A stretch of DNA of 64,000 nucleotides from Cyanobium sp. M30B3 (lineage in GTDB: Bacteria > Cyanobacteriota > Cyanobacteriia > PCC-6307 > Cyanobiaceae). Of this stretch, positions 21,086-30,843 are shown piece after piece. The first letter of the stretch is position 1; each line of letters begins with the position of its first letter. The translations under genes and the position numbers were made by a program. The DNA lies in assembly GCA_018399015.1 (NCBI GenBank), contig CP073761.1:372001-436000 (forward strand), read 5' to 3'. Under the pieces are notes generated by a model. The model was given only the letters and a program-made list of their open reading frames with translations, was not told where the DNA came from and made no database searches.

Positions 21086-21877
21086 TCATCCCAGCCAATG
21101 GGCCAGGCCCGTGCGGCTGAAGCTCACCGCCCCCAGCCCGATGAAGCGGTGCGCCCACCAGAACACGCCCACGGCGATGGCAATGCCCAGCTGGGCCGGC
21201 TTGAGGAACTCCGTCAGCACCAGTCGCTGGCGGCCATCGAACACGGCCCGGAAAGGGATCACCGAGGTGCTGGCCTTCAGCTCTTCAAAGGCCGGCCCGA
21301 AGCGGTTGGCCAGGCGCCGATCGCCGTTCCACACCGCAAACAGGTGGTGGGCGATCAGGCCGGCGCAGGTGGCCACCATGAAGCTGCTGCCGATCCAGAG
21401 CAGGTGGGTGGCGCACCAGAGGATCTGGCCCACGGCCTGGGGGTGGCGGCTGATGCGGATGATTCCGGTGGCGTAGAGCCGCACCTGGGGCCTGAGCACC
21501 GCCGGGATCTCCAGCAGGTTGTAGGTGGCCGGATAGAGAAACAGGAAGCTGATGGCGGTGCCCACCCACACCACGGGCACGATCCAGGGCTGGTCCTGCA
21601 GGTTCCACAGGCGCAGGCCGTCGTAGCGGTGGGCCAGGAAATAGCCGATCACCACCACGGCTGAGGGGATGCTCACGGCGGCGAACAGCAGCCGCCAGGC
21701 CCGCTCGCCGATCCGCTCCACCCCCCACACCCGCAGGGAGGCGCCGCCGCTGTGAATCACGGCGAAGGCCAGCAACAGGGCCAGCATCACCCAGCTGCTG
21801 TGGTGCGGACTGGGGGCGAGGGCGGAACCGGAGCTCAAGGGCAGTTGGGAAGTTGTGAAGGGGCCGATTCTGGCCAC
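21086..21877 (-). CDS. NnrU-family membrane protein, candidate zeta-carotene isomerase
   Basis: A 263-residue integral membrane protein with about six hydrophobic helices and the NnrU-domain features [16 protein letters not shown] near residue 34-49 and [18 protein letters not shown] near 138-155. Histidines at both sites are haem-ligand candidates. Plant Z-ISO, which isomerises 9,15,9'-tri-cis-zeta-carotene, belongs to this family, and this window also contains crtB, pds and crtQ, so a Z-ISO role is attractive. Bacterial NnrU proteins are also annotated in denitrification, for which there is no sign here. It is divergent from rbcR, and starts at about 21877. Confidence 0.8.
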   Translation of the reverse strand: MARIGPFTTSQLPLSSGSALAPSPHHSSWVMLALLLAFAVIHSGGASLRVWGVERIGERAWRLLFAAVSIPSAVVVIGYFLAHRYDGLRLWNLQDQPWIVPVVWVGTAISFLFLYPATYNLLEIPAVLRPQVRLYATGIIRISRHPQAVGQILWCATHLLWIGSSFMVATCAGLIAHHLFAVWNGDRRLANRFGPAFEELKASTSVIPFRAVFDGRQRLVLTEFLKPAQLGIAIAVGVFWWAHRFIGLGAVSFSRTGLAHWLG

Positions 21878-21940
21878 CCGCCGGCACCCCTAGAGTTCCG
21901 ATCCGCTGGCAGTTCCGGACTTCAGGCCCGGGGTCGACCT

Positions 21941-22930
21941 ATGGCAGATCTGCCCTTCACCCTCGACCAGCTGCGCATCCTGCGCGCCATCGCCACCGAG
22001 GGCAGCTTCAAGAAGGCCGCCGACAGCCTCTATGTCACCCAGCCGGCGGTGAGCCTGCAGATCCAGAACCTGGAAAAGCAGCTGAGCGTGTCCCTGTTCG
22101 ACCGGGGCGGCCGCAAGGCCCAGCTCACCGAGGCGGGCCACCTGCTGCTCAGCTATTGCGACCGGATCCTCAGCCAGTGCCAGGAGGCCTGCCGCGCCCT
22201 GGAGGATCTGCACAATCTGCGCGGCGGCTCCCTGATCGTGGGCGCCAGCCAGACCACCGGCACCTACCTGATGCCGCGGATGATCGGCCTGTTCCGCCAG
22301 AAGTATCCCGACGTGGCCGTGCAGCTGCAGGTGCACAGCACCCGCCGCACCGGTTGGAGCGTGGCCAATGGCCAGGTGGACCTGGCGATCATCGGTGGTG
22401 AACTGCCGGGTGAGCTCAACGACCTGCTGCAGGTGGTGCCCTACGCCAGCGACGAACTGGCCCTGGTGCTTCCGGTCAAGCACCCCCTGGCCCGGCTGGC
22501 CGAGCTCACCAAGGACGACCTCTACCGCCTCGGCTTCGTGTGTCTCGACGCCCAGTCCACCACCCGCAAGATGGTGGATCAGCTGCTGGCCCGCTCCGGC
22601 CTCGATGTGGCCCGGCTGAAGATCGAGATGGAGCTCAACTCCTTTGAGGCCATAAAGAATGCCGTGCAGAGCGCTCTGGGCGCGGCCTTCCTGCCGGTGG
22701 TGTCGATCGAGCGGGAGCTGTCGGCCGGCAGCCTGCACCGCCCCCAGGTCGCCGACCTGCTGGTGCGCCGCCAGCTCAAGTTGATCACCCACCCGGCGCG
22801 CTACTGCTCCCGGGCCGCCGACGCCTTCCGGCGGGAGGTGCTGCCGGTGTTCGCCAGCGCCGACAGCCCCCTGCGCCGGCCGCTGCAATCGCAGGCCAGC
22901 GCCGATGCCGTGGCGGCCGTCCAGGCCTGA
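21941..22930 (+). CDS. rbcR: LysR-type regulator RbcR
   Basis: A LysR-family activator of 329 residues starting at ATG 21941. The winged helix covers residues about 5-64 ([41 protein letters not shown]). The effector domain starts near [25 protein letters not shown]. The [14 protein letters not shown] opening and [15 protein letters not shown] are hallmarks of the cyanobacterial/algal RbcR clade, which controls RuBisCO and carbon-metabolism genes, as distinct from CcmR/NdhR, which regulates high-affinity CO2 uptake. The upstream spacer to the divergent NnrU gene (63 bases) must hold both promoters. Confidence 0.9.
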   Translation: MADLPFTLDQLRILRAIATEGSFKKAADSLYVTQPAVSLQIQNLEKQLSVSLFDRGGRKAQLTEAGHLLLSYCDRILSQCQEACRALEDLHNLRGGSLIVGASQTTGTYLMPRMIGLFRQKYPDVAVQLQVHSTRRTGWSVANGQVDLAIIGGELPGELNDLLQVVPYASDELALVLPVKHPLARLAELTKDDLYRLGFVCLDAQSTTRKMVDQLLARSGLDVARLKIEMELNSFEAIKNAVQSALGAAFLPVVSIERELSAGSLHRPQVADLLVRRQLKLITHPARYCSRAADAFRREVLPVFASADSPLRRPLQSQASADAVAAVQA

Positions 22931-22939
22931 GCAGCCCGT

Positions 22940-23584
22940 TCAGAACTGATCGGCCTCCGGGGTCACGCCCACGGTGTCGTCGGCCACGCCCCGGGTCACG
23001 AACTGGTTGTCGCGGATGTCGGTCTGGTATACGCAGCGCACCACCGGCTTGTCCTTGACGGAACCCACGTAGGCAAAGGTGTTCATCCGTTGCTTGCACT
23101 GGCGCATCTGTTCGGCGGTCACCGCCCCTTCCCGCTGCAGCACGCTCCAGTTTTCCCGGCGGATCACACAGCCCGGCCGCAGGATCGGCTGGGTCACGAA
23201 GCTGGTGCTGGGGTTCATCGTGGTGTAGATCTCCACGTCCATCACGAAGGCACTGGCGCCCCACTGGCGGCAGAACTCCGGATCGGGCACCGCCATGTCC
23301 AGCTGCTGGGAGCTGGCGATGTTGCCCTGGTTGCCCTGGGTGGTGCTGGCGATGCCGGTGCCGATGCCGATCCCCACCACCAGCACGCCGGCCAGGACGG
23401 CAATCGTGCCCAGGTTGAACTGCACCGGTGGCCCGCCCTGGCCTCCACCGCCGGTTCCCCCGGGTCCGCCAGGCCCAGCGCCTGGTTGCCGGGGCCGGCC
23501 GGCCCCGCGACCGTATCGCTCGGCGTAGCGGTCGTCCGTGGCGTTGCGGTCTCCGTCGTAGCGGCTGCGGGAGGAGCGGGTCAT
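22940..23584 (-). CDS. DUF3172 membrane protein
   Basis: A cyanobacteria-specific protein of unknown function, 214 residues. Residues 1-55 are basic and Gly/Pro-rich; a single transmembrane helix spans about residues 58-80 ([21 protein letters not shown]); the remaining 130 residues form a folded domain outside or on the stromal side with four cysteines (EFCRQWG, PGCVIRR, MRQCKQ, VRCVYQ). The ATG overlaps the ndhM stop as ATGA, so it should be translated from the ndhM message; a link to NDH-1 biogenesis is a reasonable hypothesis but untested. It is convergent with rbcR, 9 bases apart. Confidence 0.85.
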   Translation of the reverse strand: MTRSSRSRYDGDRNATDDRYAERYGRGAGRPRQPGAGPGGPGGTGGGGQGGPPVQFNLGTIAVLAGVLVVGIGIGTGIASTTQGNQGNIASSQQLDMAVPDPEFCRQWGASAFVMDVEIYTTMNPSTSFVTQPILRPGCVIRRENWSVLQREGAVTAEQMRQCKQRMNTFAYVGSVKDKPVVRCVYQTDIRDNQFVTRGVADDTVGVTPEADQF

Positions 23585-23928
23585 AGGGTTTCAGGGGTGC
23601 GGGGCAGGCCCATCGAGTAATTGAGCACCCGGCAATCGGGGTTGTAACGCAGCTCCCCGGCCTGCAGCAGCTGGCGGATCGTCCCCTCCAGCTCCGAGCC
23701 GATGCGGCGCAGGTTGTACTCGCTCAGCTCGGCTCCTGCCTGGGCCTCCACCAGCTGGCGGAACTGCTCCTGCACCTTCTCGAGCACGGGGGCGTCCCAC
23801 TGGAACTCGTTGTCTGGATCGAGATCGAGGGTGAGCTGAGCCGGATCCGGGATCAGGTTGCCGTCTTCCACCCGGGCCGTGAACAGCCGCACGTGACGGG
23901 TGGTGGATTTGAGCAGCTGGTCGGCCAT
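23581..23928 (-). CDS. ndhM: NAD(P)H-quinone oxidoreductase subunit M
   Basis: NdhM is a peripheral stromal subunit found only in cyanobacterial and plastid NDH-1. The 115-residue product (ATG 23928) shows [34 protein letters not shown] and [20 protein letters not shown], all characteristic. It interacts with the ferredoxin-docking region in known structures. It is co-transcribed with the DUF3172 gene through a 4-base overlap. The in-frame extension upstream to 24006 lies in the promoter region of pds and is unlikely to be coding. Confidence 0.95.
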   Translation of the reverse strand: MADQLLKSTTRHVRLFTARVEDGNLIPDPAQLTLDLDPDNEFQWDAPVLEKVQEQFRQLVEAQAGAELSEYNLRRIGSELEGTIRQLLQAGELRYNPDCRVLNYSMGLPRTPETL

Positions 23929-23965
23929 GGCTGAGGAGGACACCCGGAGTACCAACTTTAGGTAG

Positions 23966-25507
<1,542 letters not shown>

Positions 25508-25533
25508 GTGGCCCTGCTTTGAGCGGTGGTGAG

Positions 25534-26463
25534 GTGCTGGCCGGGCAGGCCGCAGGGGCATGCGCCCTCCCGTCCCTGGACGAGGCGTTCGAGGCCTGTC
25601 GGCGTGAAACGGCCGAGTGGGCCAAGACCTTCTACCTGGGCACCCTGTTGATGCCGCCGGCCAAGCGGCGGGCCATCTGGGCGATCTACGTGTGGTGCCG
25701 GCGCACCGACGAGCTGATGGACAGCCCCGAGGCCCAGCGCCGCCCGGTGGCTGAGCTGGCCCAGCGGCTCGATGCCTGGGAGCTGCGCACCCGCGCCCTG
25801 TTCAATGGCGAGGTGCGCGACGGCCTCGATCTGGCCATGTGCGACACCCTCAACCGCTACCCCCAGCCAATCCAGCCCTATCTGGACATGATCGAGGGGA
25901 TGCGCATGGATCTGGCGTGCCATCGCTATGCCACCTTCACCGACCTGGAGCTCTACTGCTACCGGGTGGCCGGCACGGTGGGGCTGATGACCCAGGAGGT
26001 GATGGGGGTGGATGCGGCCTACACCTCCGCCCCCTGGAGCGAACGCCCGGACACGTCAGATGCGGCCGTGGCCCTGGGCATTGCCAACCAGCTCACCAAC
26101 ATCCTGCGCGATGTGGGGGAGGACAGGGGCCGGGGGCGGATCTACCTGCCCCTCGATGAACTGGAGCGGTTCGGTTACAGCGAGCGGGACCTGCTTGCTG
26201 GGGTGCTCAACGACAACTGGCGGGCCCTGATGCGCTTCCAGCTGGCGCGGGCCCGCGACTGGTTTTCCCGCTCCGAGGCCGGGGTGCGCTGGCTTGCCCC
26301 GGATGCCCGCTGGCCGGTGTGGGCCTCGCTGCGGCTCTATCGCGGCATTCTCGATGTGATCGAGCAGCATGACTATGACGTGTTCAGCAAGCGGGCCTAT
26401 GTGCCCCGCGCCGGCAAGTTGCTGGATCTGCCCTTCTCTTACATGGTGGCCCAGGCCCGCTGA
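25534..26463 (+). CDS. crtB: Phytoene synthase
   Basis: Condenses two geranylgeranyl diphosphates into 15-cis-phytoene. Both aspartate-rich Mg-diphosphate motifs are present: RRTDELMD in the N-terminal half and NILRDVGEDRGRGRIYLP in the C-terminal half. CYRVAGTVGLMT is the third family signature. GTG 25534, preceded by a GGTGGTGAG purine stretch, gives 309 residues, the usual size; TTG codons at 25504 and 25519 are alternatives that would overlap the pds stop. It is co-transcribed with pds. A short perfect hairpin (GCCTGAG-CA-CTCAGGC, 26471-26486) follows the stop. Confidence 0.96.
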   Translation: MLAGQAAGACALPSLDEAFEACRRETAEWAKTFYLGTLLMPPAKRRAIWAIYVWCRRTDELMDSPEAQRRPVAELAQRLDAWELRTRALFNGEVRDGLDLAMCDTLNRYPQPIQPYLDMIEGMRMDLACHRYATFTDLELYCYRVAGTVGLMTQEVMGVDAAYTSAPWSERPDTSDAAVALGIANQLTNILRDVGEDRGRGRIYLPLDELERFGYSERDLLAGVLNDNWRALMRFQLARARDWFSRSEAGVRWLAPDARWPVWASLRLYRGILDVIEQHDYDVFSKRAYVPRAGKLLDLPFSYMVAQAR

Positions 26464-26480
26464 CCTGCAGGCCTGAGCAC

Positions 26481-27386
26481 TCAGGCGGCGGTGCCCAGGA
26501 TCCAGCGACGCAGGATGGGATTCACCAGCTCCGGAGCCTCGTCATGGGGGCAGTGGCCCACCCCGGGGAGCACCTCCAGGTCGGCCACGCAGCCGAACTG
26601 CTCCGCCCATGCGCGGGCTTCAGCCGGATTCTCCCAGGGGTCCCGCTCGCCCCAGAGCAGCCGCACCGGGACCGGGCCCAGCCCATCGTCCAGGGGCTCA
26701 CTCAGCTCGGCGAGCAGCTGGGGGGCCAGATGGTCGTTGAACAGATTCACAAACCCCCGGAAGCTCTCGATGGCTCCGGGGTCGGTGCTGGGGCGGTGCA
26801 GCAGGCTCACCAGCTCCTCATCCACATGGGCGCCACTGGGATAGGCCTGGGCCAGCACGCGGCGGATGAACCGTGGCTGGGCCAGCACCCGGAACAGTGG
26901 AGCCAGGATCCAGCGCTGGCGCACCAGCTGTTTGAGGGCGGGCCTGCCGGCCCGGGCCAGGGCCGGTTGCTCGGCCAGGCGTTTGTCATCGAGGGTGCGC
27001 TGGGCGCAGTCGATCAGCACCACCTGGGCGGGCGGCTGCCGGCGCCGGCGCAGCAGGCGGGCGGCGGTGAGGGCGACCATGCCGCCGATGGAGTTCCCCA
27101 CCAGGTGCAGGCGCTGCTGGCTGGGCGGAGTGGAGTCCACGGCTAGATCGGCCACGAGCTCAGCCCAGAGGTCGAAGCAGTAGCGAACGGAGCCGGCTCT
27201 GGGGCTTTCCCCCGGCAGGCAGGACGGGGGTTTGTCGCTGGCGCCGAAACCGAGCAGGTCCACCGCCAGCACCTCGGCGTCGCCAGCCAGCGCGGGAATG
27301 GTCTGGCGCCAGTGGCCACTGGAGGCGCCGAACCCGTGCACCAGCAGAACCCTGTGGGCCGCCGCAGGATCACCGGCCCTTCGCAC
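26481..27386 (-). CDS. Alpha/beta-fold hydrolase
   Basis: A serine hydrolase of the proline-iminopeptidase/epoxide-hydrolase-like superfamily. The oxyanion segment LLVHGFGASSGHWR is followed by LLGFGASDKP, the nucleophile elbow GNSIGG, the acid in LLWGERDPWENP and the histidine in GVGHCPHDE, so the triad is complete. Substrate unknown; close relatives in cyanobacteria and chloroplasts include pheophytinase-like enzymes. The first usable codon is GTG 27386, yet in-frame sequence just upstream (QIWSWKGHRIT) looks like the family's first strand and has no ATG/GTG/TTG before it. It lies 47 bases after the RNA-binding gene. Confidence 0.85.
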   Translation of the reverse strand: MRRAGDPAAAHRVLLVHGFGASSGHWRQTIPALAGDAEVLAVDLLGFGASDKPPSCLPGESPRAGSVRYCFDLWAELVADLAVDSTPPSQQRLHLVGNSIGGMVALTAARLLRRRRQPPAQVVLIDCAQRTLDDKRLAEQPALARAGRPALKQLVRQRWILAPLFRVLAQPRFIRRVLAQAYPSGAHVDEELVSLLHRPSTDPGAIESFRGFVNLFNDHLAPQLLAELSEPLDDGLGPVPVRLLWGERDPWENPAEARAWAEQFGCVADLEVLPGVGHCPHDEAPELVNPILRRWILGTAA

Positions 27387-27433
27387 GGTGATGCGGTGGC
27401 CCTTCCAGGACCAGATCTGGGCAGGGACCTGGC

Positions 27434-27856
27434 TCAGACGGTGGCCTTCTGGTTGTCGAGCAGCTGCTTGAGCTTGGCCAGTTCGCCGGCCCAGCGGGGA
27501 TCCGGAGCTTCGCTGTTCACCTGATCGGCATGCACCACCTTGTTCACCACCTGGCGCAGGGGGGTGGGATTGCCGCTGCGGCGGTCGGAGCTGCCGGCGG
27601 TGCGGGTCTCCTTGCGCTCCGACACCTCGATGCGCAGGGCATTGCCCCCGAACTGACGGCCGTTGAGCGCGCTGATCACCGCTTCAGCCTGCTTCTGGTC
27701 GTCCACATTGGCGAAGCCGAAACCGCGGCAGGAGCCCGTTTCCCGGTCGTACACAGGCTTGAACCGCACCCCTTCTCCCACGCCGGTGAACAGGGCCTCA
27801 AGCTCCTGGGCATCAAAGGATTGCGGCAAGTTGCCGACGTAGAGACGAACGCTCAT
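27434..27856 (-). CDS. RRM-type RNA-binding protein
   Basis: A 140-residue cyanobacterial RNA-binding protein with a single RRM at residues 3-80: RNP2 is LYVGNL (5-10) and RNP1 is RGFGFANV (44-51). A linker of about 30 residues leads to a conserved-looking C-terminal helix (RWAGELAKLKQLL). Such proteins bind U-rich RNA and are often cold-inducible; some guide photosystem mRNAs to thylakoids. The region upstream (27857-28006) is unusually AT-rich for this genome and may be a long leader involved in control. Confidence 0.93.
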   Translation of the reverse strand: MSVRLYVGNLPQSFDAQELEALFTGVGEGVRFKPVYDRETGSCRGFGFANVDDQKQAEAVISALNGRQFGGNALRIEVSERKETRTAGSSDRRSGNPTPLRQVVNKVVHADQVNSEAPDPRWAGELAKLKQLLDNQKATV

Positions 27857-28006
27857 GGGAGGGAACGGGAAAGAGAAAAGGGAAATACTTCCGCTGGCGA
27901 TGAAACAGCCAATGGGCTGGCGATGAAAAAGCCAGTTGGCGCTGAGCAGCTGATGAAGAACAGCCGGCGAGGACAAACCTCAGTCTCACGCCTTTGCATT
28001 GAGAAG
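27857..28006 (-). promoter_or_regulatory. Leader of the RNA-binding protein gene
   Basis: A 150-base AT-richer spacer with two copies of GCTGGCGATGAAA (plus strand, about 27893-27905 and 27917-27929). The copies flank AACAGCCAATGGG or run on into AAGCCAGTTGGC, so that TGGC/GCCA blocks can pair with one another in RNA. RRM genes of cyanobacteria often have regulated long leaders, and this repeat arrangement is suggestive of such a structure, but no element can be named. Confidence 0.4.
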
Positions 28007-29317
28007 TTAACCACGGCGGCTGTCCAGCCAGCGGCGGGCTGTCAGCAGCGCCTGATGGCGCTGCCCGCCCCCTGCTGGGGGGATGCGCCCGAAGGCCCGC
28101 TCCAGGGTGAGGTGCTGCAGCAGTTCCCCCAGTTCCGGCCCGGCGCTCAGCCCCAGTGCCGCGCCCAGCTCCTCGCCATTGAGGGGGGAACGGGGGTGAT
28201 ACAGCGGGTGATCACGATCCCGCCAGTGCTGGAGCGCCTCCCGGGCCCCCGTCACCGGCAGCCTCAGCAACAGGGCGGGCAGGTTCCCTTCCAGCTCCCG
28301 CTGCAACTGCAGCCGTCTGGCCTCGGCCAGGCCATCGAGCCCTGCGCCGCCAGCGTCCAGTTGGGCCCACCAGCGGCGCAGGCGGCTGCAGTCCTGCTCG
28401 AGCCGGCGGCTGCCGCGGAGCAGGCGCACCGCGGTGCCTGGCAGCAGCGTGGCCAGTCGGGCCAGCGGCAGCACCTGGCGTGCGTCCTCCCTGCCCAGGC
28501 CCCGCTCCGCCGCCGCCTCCATGCTGAGGCCGGCCAGCGGGATCCCGGCCGCCGGATCAGCGCCCCAGCGGTGCAGCAGGCCCAGGCTGAGGGCCTGGGC
28601 CAGGCCCTGATGACCCGCGCTGCTGGCGGCCAGCCGTTCCAGCTCCGCCAGCACCCGTTCGCCGGCCACCTCGGCCAGCCGTCCGGCGTGGCGTTCGATC
28701 CAGCCCAGGCTGGTGGCATCCAGCTGCAGGCCCAGTTCCCAGCCCAGCCGCACGCCGCGCAGCGAGCGCAGGGGGTCATCGAGCAGATTCGCCTCGCTCA
28801 CGGCCACCAGCCGGCCCCGGTGCAGGTCATCGAGGCCGCCTGTGGGATCGAGCAGCCGTCCCCCTGCATCCAGGGGCAGGGCCAGCGCATTGGCGCTGTA
28901 GTCGCGGCGCAGCAGGTCGGCGCTCAGATCCGGCCCCTGCCGGCGGGCCAGATCGATCGTCCAGCCCGCCAGCACCAGCCTGGCCATGTCCCGCTCGCAG
29001 TCGAGCACCACGCAGGTGCCGCCCTGTTGCCTGGCCAGGTCACGGGCCAGCTGGATCGCCCCACCGCTCACCACCAGATCGAGATCGGGCCGGGCGCGCA
29101 GCCGGCCCAGCAGGGCGTCCCGCACCGCGCCCCCCACCAGCGCCGTCCCAGGGGGCAAGGCCTCCCGCGGCAGCGGCCAGCGTTCCGGGGCCAGTGCCTG
29201 CCAGAGCAGGGCTTCCAGCTCGCCATGGGCCGCCCGAACACCTGCAGCAGCCGTTTCGCCAGCCGCAGCCGTGGCCGCCACAATGGGGGTCTGGCGTGGT
29301 TCGGCCGGAATGTGCAT
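28007..29317 (-). CDS. tRNA nucleotidyltransferase / poly(A) polymerase family (CCA-adding)
   Basis: A class II nucleotidyltransferase of 436 residues. The head has ALVGGAVRDALLG at about 59-71 and the catalytic carboxylates D78 and D80 in RPDLDLVV; RRDYSANALAL and DPLRSLRGVR are the following family motifs. The long helical C-terminal half is degenerate. In cyanobacteria the CCA tail may be built by separate A- and CC-adding enzymes, so the exact specificity is open; the tRNA-Asn in this window lacks an encoded CCA. The ATG at 29317 overlaps the divergent ycf34 start by 8 bases. Confidence 0.88.
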   Translation of the reverse strand: MHIPAEPRQTPIVAATAAAGETAAAGVRAAHGELEALLWQALAPERWPLPREALPPGTALVGGAVRDALLGRLRARPDLDLVVSGGAIQLARDLARQQGGTCVVLDCERDMARLVLAGWTIDLARRQGPDLSADLLRRDYSANALALPLDAGGRLLDPTGGLDDLHRGRLVAVSEANLLDDPLRSLRGVRLGWELGLQLDATSLGWIERHAGRLAEVAGERVLAELERLAASSAGHQGLAQALSLGLLHRWGADPAAGIPLAGLSMEAAAERGLGREDARQVLPLARLATLLPGTAVRLLRGSRRLEQDCSRLRRWWAQLDAGGAGLDGLAEARRLQLQRELEGNLPALLLRLPVTGAREALQHWRDRDHPLYHPRSPLNGEELGAALGLSAGPELGELLQHLTLERAFGRIPPAGGGQRHQALLTARRWLDSRRG

Positions 29318-29561
29318 CTGCGTGGATTGCCGCTGGGTCGACCGCTGTCAGGCCTACCACGCGGTTGAACGCCAGCATGGGGTGGCCCACCTCAATGACC
29401 GGCCCGACGTTCAGCCGCGGCAACCGCGCATCCACGTGCAGGTGCTGGACCTCCCCGGCGGAGGGGTGGGGGTGGAGTGGGACGTGCGCGCCTGTGAGAG
29501 TTTTGAGGCCGATCCCGGACGCTGGCTGCGGCTGCGCCCCGGCGAGCCGCTCCCGGCCTGA
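29310..29561 (+). CDS. ycf34: Ycf34 family protein
   Basis: An 83-residue protein of the plastid/cyanobacterial Ycf34 family. The N-terminal MCICVDCRWVDRC places cysteines at 2, 4, 7 and 13, followed by the conserved CQAYHAVERQHGVAHL. Synechocystis Ycf34 was reported to bind an Fe-S cluster through these cysteines and to affect photosynthetic electron transport. ATG 29310; the longer open frame upstream is antisense to the CCA-adding gene. Divergent coding starts overlap by 8 bases. tsaB follows after 29 bases. Confidence 0.92.
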   Translation: MCICVDCRWVDRCQAYHAVERQHGVAHLNDRPDVQPRQPRIHVQVLDLPGGGVGVEWDVRACESFEADPGRWLRLRPGEPLPA

Positions 29562-29590
29562 GCGATCCCTCCATCCCTGCAGCCGGCCTG

Positions 29591-30250
29591 ATGACCGCAG
29601 TCCCTCCAGCCCCCGCCGCCTCCGGCCCCGCGCCGGGGAGCACGGTGCTGGCCCTGCACAGCAGTGGCTCACAGCTGGGGGTGGGCCTGCGCTGGCTCGA
29701 CCGCTCCCAGCCCGATCGGATCCGCTGCTTTGATCGCGGACGGGCCCTGGCCAATGCCCTGTTCACCTGTGTGGAGCAGGTGTGCCCTGCCGCTCAGTGG
29801 CATTCCCTGGCCCGTCTGGCCGTGGCCACGGGGCCGGGTGGCTTCACCAGCACCAGGCTCACCGTTGTGCTGGCCCGCACCCTGGCCCAGCAGCTGGCGC
29901 TTCCCCTCGATGGGGTGGGCAGCCTGGAGCTGATGGCCCGTCGCCTGGGCCTGCACCGTCCCACCTGGCTGGTGCAGGAGCTGCCGCGGCGGGGGCTGGT
30001 GGCGGGTCTCTATGGTCCTGATCCCGACCGGCCTGGAGCGATGCGCGCGTGGGTGGCCCCCCGGCTGCATGCCGATGCACAGGCCCTGCAGGCCCTCAGG
30101 CCAGCCCCCTGTCTGCCGGTTGAGGAGGACCTGCCGGCCGACGTGCGGATGTTGCTGGACCTGGCCGTCGCCGGCCATGCCGAGGCGGAGCCGGCACCCT
30201 GGCAACCGGTGTTGCCGATCTATCCCACCTCGCCCGTGGCGCTCACCTGA
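29591..30250 (+). CDS. tsaB: tRNA threonylcarbamoyladenosine protein TsaB
   Basis: Partner of TsaD and TsaE in making t6A37 on ANN-decoding tRNAs. The ASKHA-fold N-terminal half is clear: VLALHSSGSQLGVGL and the diagnostic LAVATGPGGFTSTRL, then LPLDGVGSLELMA. Divergent C-terminal half. In 219 residues the protein is slightly short for the family and the usual initial DTS is replaced by HSSG, normal for the inactive TsaB paralogue of TsaD. Start ATG 29591; the A of the stop overlaps the next start (TGATG). Confidence 0.9.
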   Translation: MTAVPPAPAASGPAPGSTVLALHSSGSQLGVGLRWLDRSQPDRIRCFDRGRALANALFTCVEQVCPAAQWHSLARLAVATGPGGFTSTRLTVVLARTLAQQLALPLDGVGSLELMARRLGLHRPTWLVQELPRRGLVAGLYGPDPDRPGAMRAWVAPRLHADAQALQALRPAPCLPVEEDLPADVRMLLDLAVAGHAEAEPAPWQPVLPIYPTSPVALT

Positions 30251-30843
30251 TGCGGATGCCTGCCAAGCCCCGCCGCCGCCGGTTCCAAGGGCTGCGCCTG
30301 GGGTTCCTGCTCGCCACCGGCGCCCTGCTCTGGCTCTCGCGCGGCTGGTGGTGGCCCACCCCGCCCCCAGCCCAGTTGATCCTGGTGCTGGGGGGGGATG
30401 TGGACCGGGAGCGTCACGCCGCCGCCCTGGCCCAGGAGCTCGGTCTGCCCGTGGTGGTGAGTGGCGGCAGCAATCCCGAGTACGCCCACTGGTTGTTCGA
30501 GCAGCGCCAGGGCCTGCCCCCCGGCCAGGTGCAGCTCGACTACCGCGCCCGCGACACCCTCTCCAACTTCACCTCGCTGGTGGACGATCTGCAGCGGGCC
30601 CGCATCCGCCATGCCCTGCTCGTCACCAGCAGTGACCACATGGACCGGGCGATGCTGGTGGGCCGGGTGGTGGCCGGCAGCCGCGGCATTCACCTCACGC
30701 CGGAGCCGGTGGACTGCGGTGACCTCTGCCGTCCAGAGGGCCGCCGCAAGATCTGGGGCGACGGACTGCGGGCGGTGCTGTGGGTGGTTACGGGTCGCGA
30801 TCTGCGCCGCTGGGCGGCAGAGCGTCTGGCACCCGGGCACTGA
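30250..30843 (+). CDS. YdcF/DUF218 family membrane-anchored protein
   Basis: A 197-residue protein with an N-terminal basic patch and one membrane helix (LGFLLATGALLWL), then a DUF218 domain: QLILVLGGDVDRERHAAALA, LPVVVSGGSNPEYA, ARDTLSNF and LLVTSSDHMDRAMLV. SanA and ElyC, which influence envelope integrity and lipid-carrier metabolism in E. coli, belong to the same family; the substrate here is unknown. Its 3' end overlaps the convergent plsC gene by 56 bases. ATG 30250 overlaps the tsaB stop. Confidence 0.85.
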   Translation: MRMPAKPRRRRFQGLRLGFLLATGALLWLSRGWWWPTPPPAQLILVLGGDVDRERHAAALAQELGLPVVVSGGSNPEYAHWLFEQRQGLPPGQVQLDYRARDTLSNFTSLVDDLQRARIRHALLVTSSDHMDRAMLVGRVVAGSRGIHLTPEPVDCGDLCRPEGRRKIWGDGLRAVLWVVTGRDLRRWAAERLAPGH

